Below are positions 1-8,123 of a DNA stretch of 64,000 nucleotides, one piece after another. Position 1 is the first letter of the stretch. Each line of letters starts with the position of its first letter. The notes under the pieces were generated by a model. It saw only the letters and a list, made by a program, of their open reading frames with translations. It was not told where the DNA came from and searched no databases. Source of the stretch: G963674685 sp963674685 (GTDB taxonomy: Bacteria > Lernaellota > Lernaellaia > JACKCT01); the NCBI GenBank assembly GCA_963674685.2, contig CAXXWT010000002.1:434001-498000 (forward strand), in the 5' to 3' direction. Made by a program: the position numbers and the translations under genes.

Positions 1-140
1 CCGCCGGGCGGCTGATCATCTATTATTAACGCAAATCTCACTTGACTTCACTGAAAATTCATGTTTAGTTGCGCAAAGGTTTTAACAATGCCATTGAACC
101 GTGACGCGAAGTAGTCTGAAGTTTATAAAGGAGGGACGAG

Positions 141-287
141 GTGAAAAAGCACCAGAAAGCGAAAAACGCGATTGACCGAAAAGAAAAAGCCTATAAATCT
201 CCGAAGCTCGTTGTTCACAGCGGATCGGATTTCGTTCGTAAACTCGGTCCCGCGCAGGCCTGCTCCGGCACGCCCGACTTTTATTAG
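141..287 (+). CDS. 48-aa peptide, possible RiPP precursor
   Basis: A GTG-started ORF of 48 codons follows a strong Shine-Dalgarno sequence (AAAGGAGG, about 7 bases upstream) and ends at a TAG only 10 bases before the next gene, so it is probably translated and co-transcribed. The N-terminal half is Lys-rich. The middle reads Y18-K-S-P21-K-L23-V-V-H-S-G28, close to the Y-x2-P-x-L-x3-G leader pattern that PqqD-like recognition elements bind in lasso and related peptide precursors, with the Gly one position late. The last 20 residues contain a single Cys and end in Asp-Phe-Tyr, and would be the core. A PqqD-like gene lies 3.5 kb downstream. No lasso cyclase or transglutaminase-type protease is visible. 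Precursor status is inference; alternatively it is a short leader peptide. Confidence 0.5.
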   Translation: MKKHQKAKNAIDRKEKAYKSPKLVVHSGSDFVRKLGPAQACSGTPDFY

Positions 288-297
288 GGAGATCACA

Positions 298-1101
298 ATG
301 AAAAAATTAACGACACTGTCCCTGCTGGCCGTGGCTGCCATGCTGCTCTTGCCGGCTTTAGCTTCAGCAGTTTGCGAAGTCTCGCCAAAGGTTGATTCAG
401 GATGCCCGGCAAATTGCGATGGGAGTTTAACGGAGATGTGGTGTGACCCGTGGGAAAATGTTGAAGGCGGAAATACGTGTATGTCCTCACCAGGGGCTTG
501 CTTCGACATAGATTCTTGCTCCGGGTTTTCGTGGGAAGTATGCTCAGGCGAAAATAAATGGTGTTATTGTGAAGCTAGTGACAATTGCTCCTGCCACGCC
601 GACGCCAAGGTCAACCTCCTGGATTTCTCCGCCGAGCGAAGCGCCGAGGGCGTGAAACTCACATGGAAAACCGCGCAGGAGATCGAGTGCGGCGCTTTCA
701 AGATACTCCGTTGCGAAACCGCCAATCCCGGCGCGTGCGAGCTTTGGAGCCACACGGAACTGGACATCACCGTGCCTTGCGAAGGCAATCCCAACGGCGC
801 GGACTATTCCACCGTCGATTCCACGGCCGGAAAAGATCAGTCATATTCCTACTACCTGCGTGAGTATGACACGACGGACCGCATCTTCGAATACGGCCCG
901 ATGTTCATTTCCGTCGATGATTCGTTCATGAACACCGGTCACGTCGAACCCTACGAAAGCACTTTCGATCTGCTGAGGGCGCAGCCCGGCGACGATGACC
1001 CTTCGACAGGCTCAGGGCAGGCTGACGAAGAGGACGCGGAAGAAGAGCCGGAAGCCGCAGCCGACGACAGCGACGATTCCGAAGGCGCCTGCGGCTGCTA
1101 A
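298..1101 (+). CDS. Exported Cys-rich protein with acidic tail ending Cys-Gly-Cys
   Basis: The start is the ATG after GGGAGA; upstream in-frame starts would read through the short peptide gene in another frame. Residues 1-24 form a clear signal peptide (basic start, Leu/Ala core, cleavage after Ala-Ser-Ala). Residues 26-100 hold about fifteen Cys residues, suggesting disulfides or metal binding. Residues 105-220 look like a small beta-sandwich domain (pattern LLDFSAE..EGVKLTWKTAQE, as in fibronectin III-like domains of secreted proteins). The last 45 residues are Asp/Glu-rich and stop in Gly-Ala-Cys-Gly-Cys. Two other exported proteins in this window end in almost the same way, so the tail may be a localisation signal. 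A dispersed repeat is embedded in frame in the acidic tail. No specific function is recognised. Confidence 0.85.
   Translation: MKKLTTLSLLAVAAMLLLPALASAVCEVSPKVDSGCPANCDGSLTEMWCDPWENVEGGNTCMSSPGACFDIDSCSGFSWEVCSGENKWCYCEASDNCSCHADAKVNLLDFSAERSAEGVKLTWKTAQEIECGAFKILRCETANPGACELWSHTELDITVPCEGNPNGADYSTVDSTAGKDQSYSYYLREYDTTDRIFEYGPMFISVDDSFMNTGHVEPYESTFDLLRAQPGDDDPSTGSGQADEEDAEEEPEAAADDSDDSEGACGC
999..1020. repeat. Dispersed CCTTCGACAGGCTCAGG-type repeat inside a gene
   Basis: The sequence CCTTCGACAGGCTCAGGGCAG lies in the acidic-tail coding region and encodes Pro-Ser-Thr-Gly-Ser-Gly-Gln-Ala between acidic runs. On the other strand it gives the Leu-Ser-Leu-Ser-Lys-Gly reading typical of a short repeat scattered through many environmental bacterial genomes. 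It keeps the reading frame. Confidence 0.55.
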
Positions 1102-1405
1102 CAAGGCATGGCTTTGAGCAAATTATCTTTTGCATACTTGCCCCGGCGTTAATGGCCTCGGGAAGGATTGAAACCCGCGACGGGATGAGGTTGTCGAGAT
1201 AGTGGCTGATGGCCGGTGATTAGTGACTAGTACAGAACGTTTGAGCAAGGGCGGCCTATATGGTCGCCCTTTATGCATCCGCGCAATACGAGCGCGGACC
1301 ATCCCTCCGACTCCTCCTTCCTCACTTTACAACTGCAATCCTTTGGCTATGTTAGATTTGCCAATCTGTGATATAAAAGGGCAGCTTACTTTAGGAGATG
1401 AAAAC
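1102..1405. other. Intergenic region with a weak hairpin
   Basis: No gene is seen. A 10-bp hairpin (1247-1256 paired with 1262-1271, loop TATAT, one G-T pair) could stop transcription from the upstream gene, but it lacks a long T-run. The stretch GGTGATTAGTGACTAGT at about 1215-1230 resembles the GTGG-TTAGTGG-type repeats at about 18480-18505. Confidence 0.4.
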
Positions 1406-3793
1406 ATGATTTCCACACGCTTGTTTCTTACGATCATGATCGGTTGCATCGCCATTTTCGCGTGCGCGTTTATTGGCGGCTGCGGCTGCGGGGACGATGA
1501 TGACGACAATTCCGGAAACGACGATCTCGACGACGACACGGCTTCGCCCGACGATGACGCGGACGATGATCTGAACGACGACGTCGATGACGACCTTAAC
1601 GACGACGTCGACGATGACGCAGACGACGATATCGACGACGATGCGGATGACGACACCATCGATTACTCCGAATGTGACGGCGAGCCCTGCCCCATCGTGG
1701 ATTTCTGGTCCATGACTCCGGGCGTCCTGCAGGTTCCCTTGTCATCCATCACGGACACGCAGACCGAATCCCTGCCATACTTGCGCGTTCGCGTGGACGG
1801 CGTAAAAGTTCCCGTTCGCGTCCTGGACCCGGAGGCCGCCGAGCCCGTCGTTTTCGCCTACGCGCCCCCGATCGACGGCGACGGCTACACGGCGGAAACG
1901 CATGTCATTGCCGACCTGGCCGACGGCGACGCATCGCCGATGATGGAAACACTTGCCGCGCCCGCGACGCGGGGCGCTCCGGCGGACGAAATTATACAGC
2001 GCCACACGGTTCGCTTTAGGGATTACTGGGCGGTCTTTCACGCGTCCGAGACCGAAGGCGTATTTCCCGACTGCTGGGCCTCGGATAAAGTGCGGTTGAC
2101 GGATACCGTATCCGCGTTATTTGAAGGATTTTCGCCGGATGATGCAGCTGTAAAAGCGGGCTATTCCCTTTTCGGCGGCGCGGCCTTCGAACGGGACGTG
2201 GATGTCACGCTGAACGGAAGCGCCTTGCCGCGGGTGAGTTTCGACTCGTGGGATAGCTTTTCCTGGGAAGGCGAACTGGCGTCCGTAGCGCCGGACGACG
2301 GATCATACGAAATAGTGTTCAGCCTCGTGGACAACGGCAACGTGGCCGACGCTTTCAACGTGGCGTCGGCTTTCGTGGATGTGCTGGCGCCCCTTTCCTT
2401 TGACGGCGAAGGAAAGATCTTCACAAGCTATGAAAATGAAATCGTGGATGTGAAACTGCCCGGCTATTTACGGGGAACCATGGAAATCTGGGATGTTACG
2501 GATCCGCTTCTTCCGAAAATCGTGGAGCTGTACGATGACGGAACGGACTTATGGCTGCCGGATTTCACGCCGGGCAATACCTACGTGATATTCGATCCGG
2601 ATCTGCCGGCGCAGCCCGACGGCATTTTCGGCGTGCCGGACGTGGAGGGCGTTCTCGACGAGGAAGGCGACCTGATTATCCTGGCGCCCGAGGCATTCCA
2701 TGACGAACTCGCGGATCTTCTGACGCTGCGGGAAAACGAGGGCTGGACGCCGGTGCTGCGCAGTCCCCGGGAGCTTTTTCACCTGTTCAACAACGGCTAC
2801 CAGTCGCCCGACGCCATTTTGGATTATCTGGATTACGCCGCGCAAAACTGGACGCTCGCGCCCAGGGCGCTGTTTTTCGTCGGCGACTCTACGCCGCATC
2901 TGCACGACCCGGACGAGTTCGACATCCGCCTGAATCTGCCGACGATCTATCAGTGGAGCGAGCAGAACCACCTGTGGTTTCCCAGCGACACGCTCTTTTC
3001 CTTCATTCCGGTTTCGAACCGCGCCGACATTCCCATGGCCGTGGGGCGCATCCCCGCCAGAAACGAGGCCCAACTTACGGCGGCCGTCGAGCGCATTGCC
3101 GATTACCAGGCGGCGACGACGAATCACTACGTTTTTCTCAGCGACGACAACGAAACTTATCATGGGGTGCTTGCCGAAGAGGTCAAAGACGCCCTTCCCG
3201 CGGGATACGCAAGCGACGCGCTGCACCTTATCGATTACAACGAGACCTATCCTCCGGCAGGCGGCGAGAACCAGTGGGAGGAACCGGCGGTTATCGCCCT
3301 GCGCGCCGACTTGCTGACGCTCATCCAAAACGGCGCGGCGGTCGCCGAGTATTTCGGCCACGGCGACATGAATATCATGGCCGGCGAAAGCATCATCGGC
3401 CAGTCGGAATATTTCTATAACGTGGACGTCATGCTCGAGCACAACGGGCAGCCGCCGGTTTTCGTGTTGTACAACTGCCTTTCAGGATACTTCGCGTACA
3501 CCGGAACGCCGCACGCGCTGGCGGAAACCATGACGATCCTGGAGGACGCCGACTTCGGAGCGGCGGGCGTGATCTCCCCTTCCGCCTACGGTTTCCCGCA
3601 GCATACGGAAACGTTTTCCGCAACTCTCACCGACTATTTCACAAACGGCGAAGTCGAAACCGTGGGCGAGGCGCTGATCGCGGCGGCCAAAGAGCTCACC
3701 GACAACGAGTCGGATGTGAATTTTCAAATCCTGACGATGAGCTACAATCTCATGGGCGACCCCTGCCTGCCCCTGCGGCAGGCGACGGAGTGA
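1406..3793 (+). CDS. Gingipain-type (peptidase C25) lipoprotein
   Basis: The start is the ATG preceded by TTAGGAGA; it gives a lipoprotein signal with lipobox Ile-Gly-Gly-Cys26. The Cys is followed by an Asp-rich, probably extended linker (residues 30-80) that would hold the enzyme away from the membrane. Residues about 90-400 are beta-rich. From about 420 to 795 is a peptidase C25 domain, the caspase-like cysteine protease fold of gingipains: the catalytic His is in Phe-Gly-His652-Gly and the catalytic Cys in Leu-Tyr-Asn-Cys691, a spacing close to that of known gingipains. The domain ends with the family motif Met-Gly-Asp-Pro. The last codon overlaps the start of the PqqD-like gene, so translation is coupled. 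It may process exported proteins or a peptide made by this cluster; the substrate is unknown. Confidence 0.88.
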   Translation: MISTRLFLTIMIGCIAIFACAFIGGCGCGDDDDDNSGNDDLDDDTASPDDDADDDLNDDVDDDLNDDVDDDADDDIDDDADDDTIDYSECDGEPCPIVDFWSMTPGVLQVPLSSITDTQTESLPYLRVRVDGVKVPVRVLDPEAAEPVVFAYAPPIDGDGYTAETHVIADLADGDASPMMETLAAPATRGAPADEIIQRHTVRFRDYWAVFHASETEGVFPDCWASDKVRLTDTVSALFEGFSPDDAAVKAGYSLFGGAAFERDVDVTLNGSALPRVSFDSWDSFSWEGELASVAPDDGSYEIVFSLVDNGNVADAFNVASAFVDVLAPLSFDGEGKIFTSYENEIVDVKLPGYLRGTMEIWDVTDPLLPKIVELYDDGTDLWLPDFTPGNTYVIFDPDLPAQPDGIFGVPDVEGVLDEEGDLIILAPEAFHDELADLLTLRENEGWTPVLRSPRELFHLFNNGYQSPDAILDYLDYAAQNWTLAPRALFFVGDSTPHLHDPDEFDIRLNLPTIYQWSEQNHLWFPSDTLFSFIPVSNRADIPMAVGRIPARNEAQLTAAVERIADYQAATTNHYVFLSDDNETYHGVLAEEVKDALPAGYASDALHLIDYNETYPPAGGENQWEEPAVIALRADLLTLIQNGAAVAEYFGHGDMNIMAGESIIGQSEYFYNVDVMLEHNGQPPVFVLYNCLSGYFAYTGTPHALAETMTILEDADFGAAGVISPSAYGFPQHTETFSATLTDYFTNGEVETVGEALIAAAKELTDNESDVNFQILTMSYNLMGDPCLPLRQATE

Positions 3794-4062
3794 AAATGAA
3801 GTACCGGCAAGCTCCCGGAATGAGCCTCGAAGATTTTCAGGACGGAGCCATATTGATCGATATCGACGGCGGCCGGGTGATTGAATTCAACGAAAGCGCA
3901 AAGATGCTCTGGGAGCGCCTCGACGGCGGCGCCACGCACGACGAGCTGACGCAGTTGCTTTGCGAAAATTTTCCCGATCTTAACCGCGAGCAGGCCGCGG
4001 GCGACGCCGCCGATTTCATCGAGCAGTCCCTGGCCTGCGGCGCCGTGATCGCTTCGGACTGA
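3790..4062 (+). CDS. PqqD-like peptide-binding protein (RRE)
   Basis: A protein of 90 aa, the usual size of the PqqD fold. It shows the family pattern: an N-terminal beta hairpin with a conserved acidic start (Asp-Gly-Ala-Ile-Leu-Ile-Asp), then Val-Ile-Glu-Phe-Asn-Glu-Ser-Ala-Lys-Met-Leu-Trp, then a helical half. PqqD-like proteins bind leader peptides of ribosomally made, modified peptides and present them to the modifying enzyme. The GTG at 3790 overlaps the protease stop in GTGA; an ATG two codons later is an alternative. The S24/S26 gene begins 3 bases after the stop. No radical SAM partner is adjacent, although a four-core radical SAM gene lies 26 kb away. Family call is good; the partner is unknown. 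Confidence 0.85.
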   Translation: MKMKYRQAPGMSLEDFQDGAILIDIDGGRVIEFNESAKMLWERLDGGATHDELTQLLCENFPDLNREQAAGDAADFIEQSLACGAVIASD

Positions 4063-4065
4063 TCC

Positions 4066-4554
4066 TTGGCGGCAAATCCAAAAGGCGACGCGTTAGGCCG
4101 CGTCCTCGAAGGCCCGATTGAAATCCCCATCCAGGGCCAGTCCATGCGCCCGCTGATTCAAAGCGGCGACACGGTGCGCGTGTCGCCCTACCCCCAAACG
4201 CCCGTCGCCGTCGGAGACGTGGTTTTATTCCGGCGCGAAAAATCCCTCGTGGCCCATCGCGTGATCGCCATGAAGGAAGAAAACGGCGCGCATCTGATCG
4301 CCGAGCGCGGCGACAACGCCATTCTTGTCGTCTGGCGGCCTGCCGGCGAGATCGTCGGGCGCGTTGAACGCGTGATACGAGGTCAACGAGTCCTGGATTT
4401 GAATCGCGGCGCCGGAAAGGCCGTCGGCCGGATCATGAACCTCTACTGGTCGACAATCAAAAGCCCCGGCCTGCCGAAAAGGATTCTCATATATCTGCTG
4501 GAATTGTATATATCCCTGACAGAGCGAATTGACATGAAAAGAGGTCGCCCATGA
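4066..4554 (+). CDS. S24/S26-type signal-peptidase-like protein
   Basis: A 162-aa protein starting at TTG, 3 bases after the PqqD stop. It has the S24/S26 catalytic core: the nucleophile is in Gly-Gln-Ser26-Met-Arg-Pro, followed by the conserved Gly-Asp-x-Val strand, Val-Gly-Asp-Val-Val-Leu-Phe and Val-Ala-His64-Arg-Val. His64 occupies the place of the general-base Lys of bacterial LexA and type I signal peptidase, as in the archaeal/ER-type (SipW-like) branch. A clear N-terminal membrane anchor is lacking, so it is either soluble or peripheral. Such S24-like genes next to PqqD genes are common in uncharacterised peptide-modification clusters. Its stop overlaps the next start (ATGA). It might cleave the leader of the short peptide at 141-287; this is inference. 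Confidence 0.75.
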   Translation: MAANPKGDALGRVLEGPIEIPIQGQSMRPLIQSGDTVRVSPYPQTPVAVGDVVLFRREKSLVAHRVIAMKEENGAHLIAERGDNAILVVWRPAGEIVGRVERVIRGQRVLDLNRGAGKAVGRIMNLYWSTIKSPGLPKRILIYLLELYISLTERIDMKRGRP

Positions 4555-5657
4555 AACGGCGATATATATTGCTTCTTTTCTGGTTTATCACAACGCCCTT
4601 TATCCAGCCTGCTCTGGCGCAGGTCGAGGCCGATCCCCTGGCCGCGGAAACCATCCAGTGCGTGTCCCTGGATGAAATCACGCAAGACGCGCAGGCGCTC
4701 ACCGGGCAGATCGAAACCGAGTACGGGCGCATTAAAAGCCGGCACGTCGATCACCCGGATCATGAAATCGCGCAGGAATACCTGGCCTCCCGGCTGGAGC
4801 AGGAAGGTTTCACCGTCCGGTGGGATTATTTCGATTATCTATCCAACGACGAATGCGCCAACCTGATCGTGGAAATCCCCGGAAGCGAAAATCCCGAAAA
4901 CATATGGATCGTCGGCGCGCATTACGACTCCACCAACGGCGTGGATTCTTCCGAACCGGCGCAAGGCGCCGTGGACAACGCCTCGGGCGTCGTCATCGTC
5001 ATGCAGGCGCTGTTCGCCCTGGCCGATTACAGATTCGCCGATACGATTCGCTTCATTTTTTTCGACGCGGAAGAAGTGGGCCTCGTCGGTTCCCGGCATC
5101 ACGCGGAGCAGGCCCATGCCGGCGGGGAGAATATCGTTCTCATGTTCAACCTGGACGTCCCGGGATGGCGCTTTCCCGGCGTCAACGCGGCTTTCGCCAA
5201 TTCGGATTTTCCTTCCTGGCCTTTCTTGAGCGAACTCAACAAAATTCCGGGGCGCTACGCGTGCGGCACGGCCATGGTCGGCGTTCCCCTGCCCGCCATC
5301 GACACCGCCAACATGGCGTCGTTCTGGGATGTCGGCTATCGGGCCTTCATGGTGGGCAGCCTCTACGAACTGACGGGATGGATGAATACCGCGCGCGACA
5401 CGTACGATAAGCTCGATCTTGAGCAGTGCGCGAACACGGCGCGGATCGTGACGGCCTACGTCGCCGAGCAGGCCGGAATCCTGGAAAGAATCGATCCCGA
5501 TGATGATGACGTCAACGATGATGTTGATGATGACGACGACGATGACGACGATTGGGTGGATGATGACGGCGACGATGACGCGGCGCAGGATGACGACGAC
5601 AACGCGCCGGCAAGCGACTCGGACGATGACGACGACTCCGGCGGGTGTGGGTGCTGA
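4551..5657 (+). CDS. Exported M28-family zinc peptidase with acidic Cys tail
   Basis: The protein has a signal peptide (residues 1-24, ending Ala-Leu-Ala-Gln) and an M28 aminopeptidase domain from about 40 to 310. Metal ligands are visible as His124 (Gly-Ala-His-Tyr-Asp), the bridging Asp142 (Val-Asp-Asn-Ala-Ser-Gly), catalytic Glu174 with Glu175, and Asp202 (Asn-Leu-Asp-Val). The last ligand, normally His in His-Thr-x-x-Asp-Thr, is replaced by Asn279 in Asn-Thr-Ala-Arg-Asp-Thr, so zinc binding or activity may be altered. After residue 318 comes a tail that is almost all Asp and ends Ser-Gly-Gly-Cys-Gly-Cys. It would trim peptides outside the inner membrane. It is last in the operon with the C25, PqqD and S24 genes, and its stop abuts the convergent amidase. 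Confidence 0.86.
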   Translation: MKRRYILLLFWFITTPFIQPALAQVEADPLAAETIQCVSLDEITQDAQALTGQIETEYGRIKSRHVDHPDHEIAQEYLASRLEQEGFTVRWDYFDYLSNDECANLIVEIPGSENPENIWIVGAHYDSTNGVDSSEPAQGAVDNASGVVIVMQALFALADYRFADTIRFIFFDAEEVGLVGSRHHAEQAHAGGENIVLMFNLDVPGWRFPGVNAAFANSDFPSWPFLSELNKIPGRYACGTAMVGVPLPAIDTANMASFWDVGYRAFMVGSLYELTGWMNTARDTYDKLDLEQCANTARIVTAYVAEQAGILERIDPDDDDVNDDVDDDDDDDDDWVDDDGDDDAAQDDDDNAPASDSDDDDDSGGCGC

Positions 5658-7100
5658 TTACAACTTCGGCGCGACCCAGCCGCCGAATTCTTTTTCCAGC
5701 GCCAGCGCCACGGCGACGGTGACGTGATCGTTGCCGTGAATAGACGCGACCTGCACGCCCACGGGAAGCCCCTCGTGATTCAGGCCCAAAGGAACCTGGG
5801 TGACGGGAATTTCCATCATGTTGAAAATCCCCGTGTACTGCCAGTTAAACGGCGGAAAAAGCGGTTTGTTGTGTTTCGGCGCGGCGGTCGGATACGAAGG
5901 ATAAAGCATGATCCCGCGCGGGCCGATGAGCTGCGTCAGTTCTTCACGCAACTTTTTGCCTTCTTCGACCAGGCGGCGCAATCTTCCCGGCATGAATTTC
6001 AGCGTCTTTTCCATCAAAGCCAGGACAATCGAGGGCAGCGTGTAATCGCTTTTTCCCGCGCCGAATTTCGCCAGTTCGGTCAAAGCGGGTATGGGGCGGC
6101 CGCCGCCCAGCATCTCGCTGAAAGTCGGCCCGCCGGCCTCGGCCAGCATCGCCGACCAGATATCGAAGGATTTTTTAAAAGCCGGAATCTGATGCGTGGA
6201 TACTTCGGCGCCTTGCCGCCGCAGCGCCTCGGCCGCGTCCGCCTGCGCTTTATGCATGTCGGCGCTGACGCGAATGGCGCCGTTGTCTTTGACGACCAGA
6301 ACGCGCAGCTTGTTAATTTCCACTTTGCCCGGATCGCCGAGTTTCATGGCCGTGCATCCTTCGTCCGCGCCGTCGGGCCCGGCGAGGATATTGATAAGCG
6401 GCCACAGATCTTCGGCGCGGCGCGCAAGCGGTCCCGTGGTGAGATAGCGCAAAGCCTTTCCGTGCGCGATGGGGTGCTGCCCCGTACCCGGAACCAGGCC
6501 GCCGGAGGGCTTGTGGCCGAAAACGCCGTTGAAAAAGGCGGGCATTCTAATCGAACCGCCGATGTCCGAGCCCAGGCCGAAGGGCGATCCTCCCGCGCCG
6601 ATGATCGCCCCTTCGCCGCCGCTGGAGCCGCCCACGATACGTCTTTGGTCGTAAGGATTTTTCGTGCGGCCGTAAACCGTGTTGTAGGTTTCCATCCACA
6701 TGCATAGTTCGGGAACGTTCGTTATCCCCAAAGGGATGGTCCCGGCTTTTTTGAGGCGCGCCACCGCCGTGGCGTCGAAATCGGGCACGAAATCTTTGCG
6801 GGATTTTAGGCCCGAGGTGTTGGGCAGCCCGGCGAAGGCGAAGCATTCCTTGATCGTGCACGGCACGCCGTGCAGTGGCGGCAGCTTGCCGCTTTTCTGG
6901 CCGCGCATTGCGCCATCCGCTTTTTTCGCTTCGTCGCGGGCGGCGTCGAACCGGTCTTTGACCACGGCGTTAAGAAGCGGATTGACCCGCTCGATGCGTT
7001 TGATGTGGGCTTCGACGATTTCGCCCGATGTCGCCTCGCCTTCGCGGATCATCCGGGCCAGTTCGGTGGCGGATAAAGTCAGAAATGCATCCATTTTCAT
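5658..7100 (-). CDS. Amidase-signature family hydrolase
   Basis: A 480-aa protein starting at the ATG preceded by AAGGAC; upstream in-frame codons give a non-conserved extension. It shows the amidase-signature catalytic triad: Lys84 (Thr-Ile-Lys-Glu), cis-Ser159 in Gly-Gly-Ser-Ser-Gly-Gly and the nucleophile Ser183 in Asp-Ile-Gly-Gly-Ser-Ile-Arg, with the usual 24-residue spacing between the serines. The sequence around the nucleophile (Ser-Ile-Arg-Met-Pro-Ala-Phe-Phe-Asn-Gly) and the Met-Glu-Thr-Tyr-Asn stretch resemble fatty-acid-amide-hydrolase-like members rather than GatA, and no GatB or GatC is near. The substrate is probably a small or lipid amide, not identified. No signal peptide is seen. 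It stands alone and is convergent with the M28 gene. Confidence 0.88.
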   Translation of the reverse strand: MKMDAFLTLSATELARMIREGEATSGEIVEAHIKRIERVNPLLNAVVKDRFDAARDEAKKADGAMRGQKSGKLPPLHGVPCTIKECFAFAGLPNTSGLKSRKDFVPDFDATAVARLKKAGTIPLGITNVPELCMWMETYNTVYGRTKNPYDQRRIVGGSSGGEGAIIGAGGSPFGLGSDIGGSIRMPAFFNGVFGHKPSGGLVPGTGQHPIAHGKALRYLTTGPLARRAEDLWPLINILAGPDGADEGCTAMKLGDPGKVEINKLRVLVVKDNGAIRVSADMHKAQADAAEALRRQGAEVSTHQIPAFKKSFDIWSAMLAEAGGPTFSEMLGGGRPIPALTELAKFGAGKSDYTLPSIVLALMEKTLKFMPGRLRRLVEEGKKLREELTQLIGPRGIMLYPSYPTAAPKHNKPLFPPFNWQYTGIFNMMEIPVTQVPLGLNHEGLPVGVQVASIHGNDHVTVAVALALEKEFGGWVAPKL

Positions 7101-7164
7101 GTCCTTGATCTGATATTTACAATGGCAAGAGGGAAGACAGATGCTTGGGCGCGCCGACGCGGGT

Positions 7165-7297
7165 GGCATGGACAAGAATCTGCGAGCGCCAGCGAGCGAG
7201 GTTTGTCCGTGACCTTTTCTCTTCCATGTAAATATTTATTTAAGACTATGCGCGGACACGCTCCCTCGCAAGCTCGGGCAAGAAGCTTGTCCATGCC
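7165..7297. repeat. Imperfect inverted repeat between two minus-strand genes
   Basis: GGCATGGACAAG at 7165-7176 is the exact reverse complement of 7286-7297. Inside are a second pair of shorter complementary blocks (TGCGAG with CTCGCA) and an AT-rich centre. It lies between the exported-protein gene and the amidase start and could fold into a long hairpin. It may be a small degenerate repeat element. Confidence 0.5.
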
Positions 7298-7309
7298 GCC
7301 CGCCGGCTT

Positions 7310-8017
7310 TTACGAGCGCTTTCGCATCAGCGCCCAGGCCAGTCCCAGGGCGAGAAAAACCGGGAAAGCGGCCGCGGCGCCGCCGCTGTTTTGCGCCAGG
7401 GCGCACACGCCGGAGTCGTCGTCGTCATCGTCGTCATCGTCTTTCGGCTCCTCGCCGCCGCAACGGCTGCTGGTTCCCGAAACGTCGATCGTGTAGATGC
7501 TTAACCGGCCCACGGCGCCGTCCGGATAGGTATTCTTCAATGTATATCGGATTCGGCCGGAAGGAACGCACGCGTCCACGATTTCCACTTTATAAACGTG
7601 TTTGTTTTCGCCGAAATATTCGCCGTCCGTTTCCGTCGAATCAAGATCCCTGACGATTTCATTTTCAATCAAATCGTCCACGGTCAATTCCTCGTCCGGC
7701 TTGCCGGAAAAGTTCATATAAATGCGTTTGAGAAGCAGCTTGCGGTCCGGATCCTCGCAAAGGACGGTCACGCGAACATCGTCGCCCTCTTTCACGGCGG
7801 AGTCGATCCACGCCGTAACCTTGTGTTCCATCTCCTCTTCCTGATCGTCATCGTCGAGATCGTCGTCGGCGCCGGTGTCGTCATCGGCAGCCGTATCGTC
7901 GTCCGCAGTTGTGTCGTCGTCCGCAGTCGTGTCGTCGTCCGCGTCGTCGTTTTGCGCGTATGCCGCCAAAGGCAACGCGATAATCAGCAGAATAATCCAG
8001 AAAACCTTGTTCATCAT
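7310..8017 (-). CDS. Exported Asp-rich protein with Cys-TM-Arg C-terminal sorting-like tail
   Basis: A 235-aa protein: signal peptide (residues 1-21), then a repeat of Thr-Ala-Asp-Asp-Asp-Thr units and an Asp run to about residue 60, then a globular domain of about 130 residues (beta-rich, two or three Cys), then nine Asp residues and a C-terminal module Ser-Gly-Val-Cys followed by a hydrophobic segment and Met-Arg-Lys-Arg-Ser. A Cys, one transmembrane helix and a terminal Arg/Lys cluster is the layout of MYXO-CTERM-like processing signals, which direct surface attachment after cleavage near the Cys. The function of the central domain is unknown. The Asp repeats are coded by near-identical units and may vary in length between strains. 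Confidence 0.83.
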   Translation of the reverse strand: MMNKVFWIILLIIALPLAAYAQNDDADDDTTADDDTTADDDTAADDDTGADDDLDDDDQEEEMEHKVTAWIDSAVKEGDDVRVTVLCEDPDRKLLLKRIYMNFSGKPDEELTVDDLIENEIVRDLDSTETDGEYFGENKHVYKVEIVDACVPSGRIRYTLKNTYPDGAVGRLSIYTIDVSGTSSRCGGEEPKDDDDDDDDDSGVCALAQNSGGAAAAFPVFLALGLAWALMRKRS

Positions 8018-8123
8018 AAAACCTCGAATTCAATTCATCGCCGTCGATATCAACCGTTGATGACGATATCGAAAGCGCAAAGCCTTCCCATTGACCCCAG
8101 AGAATAGTCATTGCGGGGGAAAT

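Noticed and set aside
5724..6707. Plus-strand ORF of 327 codons
   Set aside because: It is antisense to the amidase, whose catalytic motifs fix the real frame.
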